Below, one piece after another: positions 24,680 to 36,620 of a DNA stretch of 64,000 nt. The notes beneath the pieces are model-generated. The model did not search any database and had not been told where the DNA came from. It saw only the letters and a program-made list of their open reading frames with translations. Each line of letters opens with the position of its first letter. Within the stretch, counting starts at the first letter, position 1. A program made the translations under genes and the position numbers. The stretch is from Delphinus delphis. Lineage: Eukaryota; Chordata; Mammalia; Artiodactyla; Delphinidae. The stretch lies in NCBI RefSeq assembly GCF_949987515.2, contig NC_082693.1:18782994-18846993 (forward strand), given 5' to 3'.

Positions 24680-25275
24680 TTTCAAAAGGTATAAAACAAC
24701 ATAAGTGTCCATCAACAGATGAATGAGTCAGGACAATGTGATATATCTCTATATCTATCTATCTATCGATCTATGTTATGGACTATTATTCTGCCTTAAA
24801 AAAAGAAGGAAATTCTGTCATTTTAGACTATATAGATGAAGCTGGAGGGTATTATGCTAAGTGAAATAAGCCACACAGAGAAAGACAAGTACTTTATAGT
24901 ACCATTTACATGTGGAATTCGAACTCAGAGAAACAGAGGGTAGAATGGTAGTTGCCAGGGATGGGAGTTAGGGGAGATAGGGAGATCTTGGTAAAAAGGG
25001 GCAAACTTTAAGTTTATAAGATGAATAAGGTCTGAGGATCTAATGTGTGACATAATGACTGTGATTGATAACTCTATATTGTATAACTGAAATTTGCTAA
25101 GACAGTAGAACTTGAAGTGCTCTCACACACACAAAAAAAGAAATAGTTGAGGTGATGCATGCATTCATTAACCCAATGGTGGGAAATCTTTCCACAATAT
25201 TAAATCATCGCATTGTACACTATAATACCTTAAAATTTTATTTCTCAGTTATATCTCAATCAAGCTGAAAAATAT
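24680..25275 (+). mobile_element. Old L1 3' end (L1M type)
   Basis: Carries the L1 end sequence: 'aagtgtccatcaacagatga', 'tattatgctaagtgaaataa', 'gtggaattcgaactcagaga', 'attgtataactgaaatttgc', and a tail near 'tatatctcaatcaagctgaa'. The CHR SINE lies just upstream. A (TCTA)n run sits inside at 24744-24774. No coding remains. Confidence 0.75.
24744..24774 (+). repeat. (TCTA)n microsatellite inside an L1 fragment
   Basis: Short 'ctat' tandem with one interruption ('cgat'). Confidence 0.75.
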
Positions 25276-27714
25276 GTATAAATATAATATGCTTATCAAA
25301 AATTCAAATAGGGCAGAATGTTTTACTCCCTCCAACACAATTGCTTATTTTCACTTCCTGCGGTCTCACTGTTTACATTTCTTGTATGTGTTTCTATAAA
25401 TTTACAATTTATAGAATTTATAATTTTAGATACATGCACAGATATACATGTACATACAAGAAGTCCTCAAAGATCTACACTAAACTTCAATAACCTTAAG
25501 GTTGGATTCTTTCCAGGTTTGTGCAGACCTTATTGTGCAAACCTGATCCTAAATATGAAAGAGCTGGAAAGTTCCTTCTCATGATCTATGGCTGTGAAAA
25601 TGATCTCTCTGTAGATCATCTTTGGTAGAAGCCTAATGTTTCTGTGCCCAATCTACTTATTTCTAAATTACTCTAAGCCCCACACTTTAATTTTTTTAAC
25701 ACCTCTTTTTTGCATATCCAAAGCTATATGGATGTGTTCTACATGGCAGCAGGTGGTCCATCCACTTCATGCTTCACTTATTGGGACAGAAGAGCCACAG
25801 ATACTTTGACAGTTCAATCTTCTTCCTTTCCTTACCTATCACTTTCTAGGAAGGTAAATGTAGAGCATACAGAATTTTTTCAATAATGATATGAAATATG
25901 ATGCCCTCATCAGCAAGCAGAGACATGGGTCAATGTTTGAGCTTTAAGAATACATTTTTTTCTCTCTTGAGGGATCCTCAAGATAGCTGCCAATGATGCC
26001 TAAGACTTGACACAACCATGAAGTGATTTTCCCTTTTTATAGAAGCAGATGCAACTAATAATACAGTGTGATTGTGCTATCGTCAGTGCCTTTTCCACGT
26101 ATATTCTGGGGAGGATAAATAATATCTGCTAATACCTTTAAATAAGTTGTGTTTATTTGCTTGCTCTTTTTGATATGCATAGATTATAGAATGGCTTGTC
26201 CTTTTATATCCCAAATAAGGCAAAAGGACTTTGTATTTGGATTCTACCATGGACCTAAAATTTCTGTTCATGATAATCAAGAACCAAATTGCTCACTTGC
26301 TTTTCTAAAACTTGATGTGCTGTGGTTATGAACAAGAGTCCTCCCTTAACGGTGGGTGGGCGACACCAGCTCAGGGTTAGAACCATTCACATCTGGACCG
26401 AAGATTCTTACGTTCAGGAAAAGTGCTTGAGGCAGTATAGGTAACACTTGGGTAATCCTTAGGTATAGCGTTTGGTAGAAAGCACAGAACAGAAAGCCTA
26501 AGGAAAAAATGCTTCCTTGTTGCACATCTTATTAGAGTCTCCCAATCTTATTAACATGCAGACGTCCAGAGTAATTTATTTGTGAGCTTCTTAAAATAGA
26601 CAATTTATTCCCTTTGTGTCTGACTCTATACCTAACATAAAGGCTTACGCTAAGAGGGCTCACTAGGCGTTTGCAACAGGGAATTAAAAGTTCAATTAGG
26701 CATTATGATTGCTTTCTTAGTCAATTTAAGATCCATATGACGACAGATGAGTTGCATGGCTATTTTGGCCTCAGTTTTCTCATCTGTGATATAGGATGAA
26801 TAATACCTCCTTTTACATGATTGATGTAGTATAATAGCCGTGACTGATCTTGGAATAATTTGTGTGAAATGTTGCTAAACCCAGGCAACAAGTAATTCTT
26901 AGTTTCATTTTGGTGTTTTTCAGAGAAAAAATGATTGCCTACTGTTAGTTTTGAAAGTGATTTGAAAATAATAGTGACTATCCTAAAGCGATTTTCCCTT
27001 TGATTTCTTCATAACAGAAATGTTTACTTGCTATGCTTCCACTTTCCACTACAGTAAGTGTGTTACCTTCCAGAAACAGTCCTGGAAGTTTAAGTGACAC
27101 AATGAATTATTTTTCTTATGGTAATTTCAGTCACTAGCATCATTACTTTTCATTTACTTCATGCTTTTGGACACCATCAGAAGGGGGGGAATAGTACATT
27201 ACTGTAATGTGGGGCTCATACAATATAGAAGAACCATATTAATAACTCTTCCACCTACTTGGCAGAAAAATCAATGCACTGCATTTTATCATTGCACATG
27301 GGGACAGTTATGTAGTGTTCCATAGATTATAAACATTTGATAGGGCCCTAGGAAAAGCTAGATAAAGAGGAAAATCTAGATTAAAAATTAAATTAGAAAA
27401 TTAATGGTAAATATAACTAGGATATCCTGGAAGAATAAGGAATTAGAATTTATTTTATGTCAGTGGCCTAACATCGTCAATTTTCATGTCACATATTTGC
27501 ACTCGTTTTGCTCAGTGCTGACAGTGGCTCTGACAGCATTACTCAAATCACACTTTTCCACATTGTAAATGCTATTGTTTACAGTTTCCTTTGTATTAAG
27601 AACAAATAGGGCAACCTTAAAAATTATACACTCATAGGTGTTGAATTTCGTTTCTTAATTTTGCTGTTGATGTGTTTTTCTACGTATCTCCGTCATTGCT
27701 CTTATGGAATTGCT
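25276..27714. other. No gene seen; one MIR-like scrap
   Basis: A MIR-like piece lies at about 26740-26870 ('tggcctcagttttctcatct', 'aataatacctccttttacat'). Otherwise unrecognised. Confidence 0.5.
26740..26870 (+). repeat. MIR SINE fragment
   Basis: Central MIR motif 'cctcagttttctcatctgtg' followed by 'gatgaataatacctcc'. Confidence 0.6.
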
Positions 27715-27852
27715 TTATGGCACTTAGGTTATATACCTGTCTTCTCTTGAGGAAAGGACTGTGTATTATTCATCTTTGTATCTAAGTCCCCCATACCATG
27801 CCTTGCTCATTATAGATGTTCAATGTTTGCTGAATAAATGACTGAATGAACC
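27715..27852 (+). repeat. L2 LINE 3' terminus
   Basis: Reads 'aggaaaggactgtgtatta', 'catgccttgctcattataga', 'tgctgaataaatgactgaat'. These are the start-of-tail and terminal phrases of L2. Confidence 0.65.
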
Positions 27853-30800
27853 AGTATACCAAATTATTGGTATACAATGTAGTGTCTGGAAACAATTCAT
27901 CCACAAATACTTGAGTTTGTTCTCACTCCTTCCATCTCACATTATGTTTATATTGCAGATAGGTAAATTGAGACTCACTAGGAACTTGCCAAAGTATTCA
28001 TAATTATGCCAGGAATCAATGTTTCTAGCTATAATGAACGACTTGTACATTTAAAGAGGAAATACTACACACACACATATATGGGTGGTAACAAAAAGAG
28101 AGTGGAATGCCATCATTTCTTTCTGCTCTTAACGGAGAGGTTGTGTCACTCTCAGGACTAACTTCATTTTCCCAGTTATTTATCATTCATTGAAAGAAGT
28201 TACTTCTGAGTTATGATAGTGTTGGGTTGTGAAAAATTTAATCCATGAGCTTATTAACTCTCTCTGAAAAAATAAGCTTTCTCTTTCTTTACATTTGTGA
28301 TGCACACATTCATAGGTCATAAAGATTTTCCTAGGTGCCAGCCCGCCAAAGCGCATTTTATTGAGCTGACTTTGACTTATGACATGGTCTGGTCTCTTAG
28401 AGATTACTGCAGCAAATGAAGGCATAAGTAGAACGGAAGAGTTCTGTACTGTGCATGGTCCATCAACATTAATGAGAGTTGTAAATGCTCTACGAGTATG
28501 AAGTACAAAATGGACGAGCGAAGTTGTTTTTATTGGTATTTATTCATGGCTGATCAGTGTCTGTGGCACCTGTAAACACATAACAGGTAAGGTTCCTGCC
28601 CTGAGAAGCTTACAGTCTAACTCAAAGAGATGACAGCTGTCGAGGTATGTTTTAGTGAGTCAGGCTTCTCTCCTGAGCATCATGACACCCATAGGAGAGT
28701 GGAATATGGTCCTGGTCATTACTTTAAGTCAAGAATATCTCAGAACGATCTCAGCTCAAACACTACGGCTGCTCTCACCAGTGGGGGTGATTATGTAGGC
28801 TCTGATCACTCACGTTAAAGGAGAAGATAAAGAACTAAGACAGAATTTTGGAAAATGGAAGCAAGCAAATAAAAAAGCATAGAGAGAACTTCCAGTTGCC
28901 ATACTAACTATAGGAAAGCATCCAATCTGGAATTAATCATTTCAGTCATTTATAAGTAGGTTTGTATCTCTCTTTTCATAAGCGTCTTGCCCTACTATAA
29001 ATGACATTCTGTTTTATGAAAGCATAATGTGAAAATCTACTGATAAGCCAAATAATAAAAACTTTATAGCATGTCAGGCCTTTTTTATTATTATTGTTTA
29101 ACCTCAATCAAGTTATAATACTGAACACATGTATCCTTGGCCTAAATCACCTTGTCAAGTTGAACTGTATATTCAACTTCATTTACATGACATATGATCT
29201 AATGCTGGAGAACAACAATACCATTGTAGTGTTAATTGAAAACTCCAAACTGAGAGCCAGAAGAAACCACTGGTCTGATTGCTGAGGGTCCCAGGGAAGG
29301 GGATCTATTCCCACACCTGCAGTTGGTCCATAACACTAACATTGTTACCAACATCTGGGTTTAATCAGTCCAGAGGCCTTGATATGCTGCTCCTGGGGCA
29401 CATAAATTCAGCATTACATTCATTTTAAAAGCCCACTCTTTCAGTTTTTTAAGGACAAGATAGATTCATGGCTCCACAGAGTCTAACAAAGTCGAAACCA
29501 CAAACAGAGTAAGTTACTGCCACAGGCCTCGTGGACTCAACTTACCAACTCTGCCACTTAAATAATGGAATTTTATTTTCAACCCCGGCTATCAAAAATA
29601 TGTTTCCACCGAAAGTGAAGTTTGACTGAAAAACTGTATTTAAAATAAAAGCAAATGCTCAGAAAGTGAGCCAATTTGTATAAATCAGACTTTATGTAAG
29701 GTTATGAGATAATATCTAACAGAGAAATATAAGCTTCAGGGTCATAATTTGCCTCATTCACTTCGTAACTGGAAGGCCTTTTAGAATTGGCCCTTCATAG
29801 TGAGCTTTAAGGAGGTTTGCATCCAAACGGGACTTTTTAGAAGAAAGGTTAAAGATTTGTAGATCTTTCAGTGGGACTTTGGATAGATGGCTACTGAGGA
29901 TAAAGGGTCCGCTTGACCTGGTAATTATTTTCTGCAATCGTTCTGCAGAGTGTAGCTTTTACGAAAAGTTCGGCTGCCACTCAACATGAGTGAAAACGAA
30001 ATACTCGTATTTTGTGCCGATGCCCTGGGTAACCAAAGACTTCTGAAGTAGAAAAAAGCCTGCACAATTTTTGCAGGGATATTTATTAAAGATATAAATA
30101 CAAAATGAAACCAAAAGAAAAACAAAACCAGGGGTAGTTCTGTGAACGATTCACTTGTGTGCTTGAGGCCAATTTGCTGTAGAGCAGAGTTTTTAATTTG
30201 TTATGTTGTTTGTTGTTTTCTGTCTTTTTCTGTCTTTCCTCTTTCAGGTCACTAGAAAAGAATTGCCTGTGTCGCTTGAGGGGCTGGGGAGTTGGTAAAA
30301 AAAAATCTGTAGGTTGATAAAATTTGGTGTTTGCTGGCTACACTGATTTGTTTATTTATTGGCTCAAATATGGCGCCAGGCCTTCAAGGACTTCCTATGA
30401 ACTGGATAAATTTTCTTTCTAATGAACATTCCTAAATGGTCAAACACTGGAAATTAGTAAATGAATGAGATTATTAATAACCAAATAGAAGTGGGTAGAG
30501 GAAAGATATTGTTCCTTGGGTATATACTCAATAGTAAGACAGGCATTTTTCTCCTCTAATGTTGTAGACAGTATTTGGTGATGTGATATCTCATCTTAGC
30601 CAATGCTTCATTATCAACTCAATTTTTTTCCTTCTAGCCACATTTTGTATATGAATAGGCATAAATATAGTCTTCTGAGTAAAAAATATGAAAACCAAAC
30701 TGGCATGTTTACATATAAAAATATACTGGTTGATTAAGAAATAAACATTTTGCATTAAAAGGAGATTTCCAGAGTTTTTGGGTAGAGTACAGATGAGAAA

Positions 30801-31974
30801 AATCAATGGTCTCCAAGAAGTGTTGTGCAGTTCAGAGCATGTTCATAAAAATGGCCCTGATTTATGAAGAAAGTTTCAAATAATGTTCAAGCTACTATAT
30901 TTAAGGAAAAATAGGATATGCTTCTACATTTAAAAAATCCTTCCTTCAAAAAAAATCCATTTCAAAGAGAATGTTTTATTTATCTGGAAAATCCAGGGAT
31001 ATAAGGACGGATACTTCAACAAAGCTATCTACATATGTAAAATCAGTGTAGACATTTGGATCCGTGATCAGAGTATCAGAAATAATGGAGCGCCATGAAA
31101 AGATTACCTACTGCATGCCAGGAACTGTACTGGTAGTATTTATGCCTACGGCCATGCTCTTCTTCTAAACTAGCTAGTTAGCTGGCTTGATTCTCACATA
31201 AAACTGTTCTGTGACAATGTGCCTTCAGTCTTTGATTTGGTTTCTAGAAACTGGAGGTATTCTCACATCCAGTGTGTTGCGATTAATACATTATACTCAC
31301 ATTCTACTTTTTGTGATTTATACTTTGAAGAGAACTTTACAGCTAGGTCAGTGCAACTATATCTGTTTAAAGTATGATGCACATTTATTCAGGTATAGAG
31401 TTTATTTCATTTGTTTAATGAAAAGAGACAGGCATGATAGGATGTCAGAGGAGTTCCCATAAGACAGACAAAAAAGTGTCGACAATTTCCCATAATATAT
31501 GTGGTAAAACCTCATATTATATCTGCTTAAAAGCTCTTCAGTATTCAGTTTAAATATTTTTTTAATGCCTTGTTCCAGTAAGCTTAGTTTTGTAACTGCA
31601 GATACTTTCAGGAAGTGTGTATGTGACTTGCTAAGGGGCCATTTGTTGGAGACACAACCATTATCAAATTTTAATTTGTTACCTTGAAATACCTTGAGTT
31701 GTCCGCAGATCCGGATGTGCACCCATTTCCCAGTTCTCAGTGGTAGGGGAACTGTGGAGGTATGTAAAGGGAAATTTGAGATAATCACTGAATCCCTTAA
31801 TACCTATGCAGTCTATATTTCCTGCCTGGAAAAATGACTAGGAGTCAAAATAGGACCAAAGTAACAGGGGACGAAAGAACATTTCTCTAGATCAGCCACA
31901 ACCTGCATAATTGCAGACTTACATTTTTGCCAAATAGTATTAATAGGTTCCATTGATTTGGCCTATTACGGACA
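27853..31974. other. No gene seen; largely non-repetitive
   Basis: About 4 kb without a recognisable young repeat. The longest open stretch is 128 codons on the minus strand (31402-31788), with no domain that I recognise. Low repeat content makes it a candidate for conserved non-coding sequence, which I cannot test here. Confidence 0.45.
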
Positions 31975-32090
31975 AAGTACATGTCAGGTGGTTTACATAC
32001 ATTAACTTATTCAATCACTACAAGAGAACAACAAAATGAATAAAGAAATTGTGGTTCATAGACATACATGCCCAAGGCCACAACTAATAG
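31975..32090 (-). repeat. MIR SINE fragment
   Basis: Reads 'ggtttacatacattaactta', 'tgcccaaggccacaactaat', the reverse of MIR, diverged. Confidence 0.45.
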
Positions 32091-32169
32091 GACTGTCTGA
32101 CATCTTATATAGTTCTTTTATAGCCCTTTTCACAGTTTATATCTATGGATTGGCAAAATTATTGATCAA

Positions 32170-32265
32170 TGACTCTCATCTGCTTTGTGAGGGCAGAGGC
32201 TGTGTGTGTTTTGCACCCAGAGCCTGAAACAGTGCCTCACACATTATGGGTGCTTATCAATCTCC
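32170..32265 (+). repeat. L2 LINE 3' fragment
   Basis: Reads 'tttgtgagggcagaggctgt', 'cctgaaacagtgcctcacac', terminal L2 phrases. Confidence 0.55.
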
Positions 32266-33014
32266 TGTCGTTGTCATTCACTTGTAGTTGCCTCTAATCT
32301 GAATGGCTATGATGATATACCACCCTCTGTTTTGTGCTCCAATGACCTTAAATGGCAAAGAACGATGGGGGCCTTTACCTTTCCTGTGACTCTCATTCAT
32401 ATCTTAAATTGATTTTGTGCTCCAGGCCTTTTATTTTAACCATCTCCCCTCCCAGGCCTCTCCCCAGGCATAGTCTCCAATGGAAACCGATTGGAGGACA
32501 ATGTTAGTATCACCTGCTTTGCTATACTTTGAATTGCCCTTCCCTTCTGACATCTATGGGCCGAACTCCTCAACCCTCTCTACCATGAGCAGGGAAGGTC
32601 ATTCTCAAGGGCCTGAGTCTCTCATGCAAATTAGACCCCTAATGTTGGAACTACAGGTCAGCCCAGACTTTGTGGGCCTGCAGGATATTCAAGGCTAGGC
32701 TGTCAAACCAGGGTCCTGCTATGCTTGAGTTTGCCTTGTTCCAGGAGAGAGTGGTAGGCTTTGCATTCTGGGCCAAGACAGAATTAGTGGACCTATGCCC
32801 TGACTCACAAAACACCTTGCTTCCAACCGCTTCCAAGTTAGGAGCAACCTGTAATCAAGGAATTAACAGAAAGAAGTTGGAAGAGTTGGCGTTAAAATGG
32901 AAGAGCGTAAATACTTTACGGCTCAGCCAAAAACACATTTTTAGTGCTACTTTTGGACTAACTCAATAGAAACTGAAGTCATTCTGCTCTTCTTTCAGGA
33001 TTTTTTTTTTTTTT
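32266..33014. other. No gene seen
   Basis: Overlapping open stretches on both strands near 32480-32969 (up to 99 codons) have no recognisable domain. Confidence 0.45.
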
Positions 33015-33400
33015 GAGGTTTTTGCAGCTTGAGGACCTTTGTGCAGGCTGTTTCCTCTGCCTGAACTGCCCACCCCATGCCCCTGTTTCCATATTGTCAC
33101 ACCCATTTCATCCATCAGGTCTCAGATTCAATATCACTGTATCAGAGAGGTGACCAGGAATCTTGATTAAAAAAACCTTCATTTGTTTTTGTCATTCTTT
33201 CTTAGCAGCCTGCTTATTTCCTGCATAGCAGTTTCCACAGTTTATAACTTTACATTGTTTTACTAACTTATTTGTTAAATGTCTGGCTCCTCTACTCCAA
33301 GCTCCTTGAGGGCAGGGCCATGTCAGCTTTAATCAAACCCTCTTTTAGCACCGAGAAGTCTTAGTAAGAATTAGAAAAGGTATCCACTCATGTTCCTTTG
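33015..33400 (+). repeat. L2 LINE 3' end
   Basis: Reads 'acctttgtgcaggctgtttc', 'tctgcctgaactgcccaccc', 'catcaggtctcagattcaat', 'gagaggtgaccaggaatc', 'aagctccttgagggcagggc' in the L2 order. Confidence 0.75.
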
Positions 33401-34600
33401 ACTGGGCATATTTTTCAAGGTACAATCTAGTTCCCCAGGTCTTAGACCAGATCTTGACACCCAAGGATTCAAGTTTTTATTTATTGAGTGAACGTATACA
33501 ATATAATTTTCTTCTCTTGGGAAATATTCAACTCTCTAGCAGCCCAGATTCTATAGTTCCTTCAAGACTCAAGGCATTTGTGGTCTTTTTTCCTTAGGAA
33601 ACTCTTAGAAATGACAATTGATAATTACTTGAATACTACCTACCTATGTTACCTAAAAAACTAACAGCTTTTAGTCTTTTCCCCCAAATTGCATGATTAT
33701 TTGTATGCCTCAAAAAAAATTAAGTTGAGCCTGGAACAATCTTGGTGGGAAGTAGGAACTCATATCCATGTTAGTACCAAAAGACTTGAAGAAATACCAA
33801 AAGAATAGTGAAGACAAGAGAAACACTGACCCTTTATAGCATTTTCTGCCCAGCCATTAGTTTAAGAGATAATAGATACTGTATAAGATAAAATGGAATA
33901 AGACCAGGATCATAAATGACCAAGCCCCCAATAAATCCTAGTAGCATAATCATTCAATAAAGACACATCTACAAACATTAATCTATTTTAAGATAAGAAT
34001 AAGTGTTAGTAAAAGAGATACTGTGAAAGGCAGAATCATTGAGCTAGTGGAGTTTTTAGATGTGTAAAAATTTGTTTTAGGAGAATTATACAATACAGGG
34101 TGGTGAAGAATTAAAGTGCATGAAAATGTATTCACAGATAATCAAATGAAAGCACAATAGACACAGTGCCAGAGAACAGTTTGGATTAGATTATTTTTCT
34201 TCCAGTGAAATTTTTTCTTTTAAGTATTAACCAATTTAACCTTTGGAAATGAAATATTTGCCTTGTAATGGGAAAGCTGCATTTCATTGTAAATCTACAA
34301 CTTGTCCTTGGCTTCTTTATTCTTCACTAAAGCATTCTCTTTCTAAGTTTTGTATGTTTAATATTTAACATATAAAAAGAAACAGTATCAAAAAGGTCTA
34401 GAATAGAGGCATATTTATGTACAGGTTCCAATCCAATGAAAGAAACTTTCCAGGTTAATTCTAAAATAATAGCCACCATTGCTGATCTAATATCAATCAA
34501 TCATTTTTGTTATTGTTCCAATGAAACATGTTTGTCATCAATTTACATAGAAGACAGTATGCTTTATTAACTTCTCTGCTTATTTAAAAGTCAGGTCACC
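33401..34600. other. No gene seen
   Basis: AT-rich. No repeat or exon-like stretch that I can support. Confidence 0.5.
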
Positions 34601-34809
34601 TGGGCTTCTCTGGTGGCACAGTGGTTGAGAGTCCACCTGCCGATGTAGGAAACATGGGTTCGTGCCCCGGTCCGGGAAGATCCCACATGCCGCGGAGCAG
34701 CTAGGCCCGTGAGCCATGGCCGCTGAGCCTGCGCGTCCGGAGCCTGTGCTCTGCAAGGGGAGAGGCCACAACAGTGAGAGGCCCGGGTACCGCAAAAAAA
34801 AAAAAAAAA
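34601..34809 (+). mobile_element. CHR-type SINE (cetacean lineage), about 200 bp form
   Basis: Full-length unit: head 'gggcttctctggtggcacag', 'gggttcgtgccccggtccgg', 'gatcccacatgccgcgga', 'gagccatggccgctgagcct', 'gagaggccacaacagtgaga', then an A tail. It is close to the form I know from whales and dolphins. No convincing target duplication is visible. Confidence 0.88.
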
Positions 34810-35042
34810 GAACTGATAAAATATGTTGTGGTATATTCATGTAATGGAATAGTACTCATCTATAATAAAAAGGAATAAGTGACTGATAAATATAGCAATA
34901 TGATATATCTTAAAGACATTAGGCTGAGGAAAAGAAGCCAGACATGAAAGAGTATACACTATGACTCCACTCATGCAAAGTTCTAGAACAGGCAAAACTA
35001 ATCTATGATGAAAGAAATTTTAAAAAATAGTTGCCTCTAGGG
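34810..35042 (+). mobile_element. Old L1 3' UTR fragment
   Basis: Reads 'ttgtggtatattcatgtaat', 'aagaagccagacatgaaaga', 'tatacactatgactccactc', typical of old L1M 3' regions. It is cut off by the SINE fragment that follows. Confidence 0.65.
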
Positions 35043-35152
35043 TGAATGAGCCATGGCTGCTGAGCCTGCGCGTCTGGAGCCTGTGCTCTGCAACGGTAGA
35101 GGCCACAACAGTGAGAGGCCCGCATACCACAAAAAAAAAAAAGAAAAGAAAA
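35043..35152 (+). mobile_element. 5'-truncated CHR-type SINE
   Basis: Only the 3' half is present: from 'tgagccatggctgctgagcc' to 'agaggcccgcataccac', then an A-rich tail with 'agaaaagaaaag'. The tail abuts the 5' end of the next L1. It differs from the copy at 34601 at several positions, so it is a separate insertion. Confidence 0.8.
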
Positions 35153-35670
35153 GAAATTCCCCACGTACCTGGCCATGTGGCTGACAGGGACTTGGTGTTC
35201 TGGCCGGGTGTCAGGCCTGAGACTCTGAGGTGGGAGAGCTGAGTTCAGGACATTGGACCACCAGAGACATCCCGGCACCACATATTATCAATCAGTGAGA
35301 GCTCTCCCAGAGATCACCATCTCAACATTAAGACCCAGCTCCACTTAATGACCAGCAAGGTCAGTGCTGGACACTCCATGCCAAATGATTAGCAAGACAG
35401 GAACACAACCCCACCGATTAGCAGAGAAGCTGCCTAAAATCATCATAAGTTCACAGACACCCCAAAATGTACCACCAGATGCGGTTCTGCCCAACAAAAA
35501 GACAAGATCCAGCCTCATCCACCAGAACACAGGCACCAGTCCCCTCCACCAGGAAGCCTACACAACTCACTGAATCAACCTTACACACTGGGGGCAGACA
35601 CCAAAAACAACAGGAACTGCAAACCTGCAGGCTGCAAAAAGGAGACCCCAAACACAGTAAGTTAAGCAAA
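35153..35670 (+). promoter_or_regulatory. L1 5' UTR (internal promoter region)
   Basis: About 0.5 kb of GC-richer sequence ahead of ORF1 ('ggccatgtggctgacagg', 'ggccgggtgtcaggcctgag', 'ccacttaatgaccagcaagg'). In L1s this region holds the internal promoter. It is short compared with some L1 5' UTRs, so it may be truncated. The overlapping open stretches on both strands at 35345-35885 are by-products. Confidence 0.65.
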
Positions 35671-36560
35671 ATGATAAGGCAAAGAAATACACAGCAGATG
35701 AAGGAGCAAGGCAAAAATCCACCAGACCAAACAAATGAAGAGGAAATAGGCAGCCTATCTGAAAAAGAATTCAGAGTAATGATAATAAAGATGATCCAAA
35801 ATCTTGGAAATAGAATGGAGAAAATACAAGAAACGTTTAACAAGGACCTAGAGAAACTAAAGAGCAAATAAACAATGATGAACAAAACAATATATGAAAT
35901 TTAAAATTCTCTAGAAGGAATCAATAACAGAATAACTGAGACAGAAGAATGGATAAGTGACCTGGACGATAAAATAGTGGAAATAACTACCGCAGAACAG
36001 AATAAAGAAAAAAGAATGAAAAGAATTGAGGACAGTCTCAGAGACCTCTGGGACAACATTAAATGCACCAACATTCAAATTATAGGGGTGCCAGAAGAAG
36101 AAGAGAAAAAGAAAGGGACTGAGAATATATTTGAAGAGATTATAGTTGAAAACTTCCCAAATATGGAAAGGAAATAGTTAATCAAGTCCAGGAAACACAG
36201 AGAGTCCCATACAGGATAAATCCAAGGAGAAACATGACAAGACACATATTAATCAAACTATCAAAAATTAAATAGAAAGAAAAAATATTGAAAGCAGCAA
36301 GGGAAAAGCAACAAATAACATACAAGGGAATCCTCATAAGGTTAACAGCTGATCTTTCAGCAGAAACTCTGCAAGCCAGAAGGGAGTGGCAGAACATATT
36401 TAAAGTGATGAAAGAGAAAATCTGACACCAAGATTACTCTACCCAGCAAGGATCTCATTCAGATTTGATGGAGAAATTAAAACCTTTACAGACAAGCAAA
36501 AGCTAAGAGAATTCAGCACCACAAAAGCAGCTCTACAACAAATGCTAAAGGAAATTCTCT
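35671..36560 (+). pseudogene. L1 ORF1 (RNA-binding chaperone), broken
   Basis: ORF1p is the trimeric RNA-binding protein of the L1 particle. The start 'MIRQRNTQQMKEQGKNPP' lies at 35671, followed by the coiled-coil part with 'EKEFRVMIIKMIQNLGNRME'. In-frame stops fall at 35869-35871 and about ten codons later. The RRM-like part resumes in the same frame with 'DSLRDLWDNIKCTNIQIIG' and ends at a stop at 36175-36177, where a frame change occurs. The C-terminal domain continues in other frames ('ADLSAETLQARREWQNIF'). It cannot give a full product. Confidence 0.85.
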
Positions 36561-36620
36561 AGGCAGGAAACACAAGAGAAGGAAAAGACCTACAAAAACA
36601 AACCCAAAACAATTAAGAAA

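Noticed and set aside
24438..24704. 88-codon plus-strand open frame with cysteine-rich look
   Set aside because: Translation of the antisense CHR SINE.
31402..31788. 128-codon open stretch on the minus strand, with a possible 59 bp splice-flanked piece at 31693-31751
   Set aside because: No domain or composition that I recognise. AT-rich sequence of this size throws up such frames, and the splice-like dinucleotides are weak.
35345..35885. 144-codon minus-strand open frame opposite L1 ORF1
   Set aside because: Antisense shadow of the A-rich L1 5' UTR and ORF1, with no independent support.
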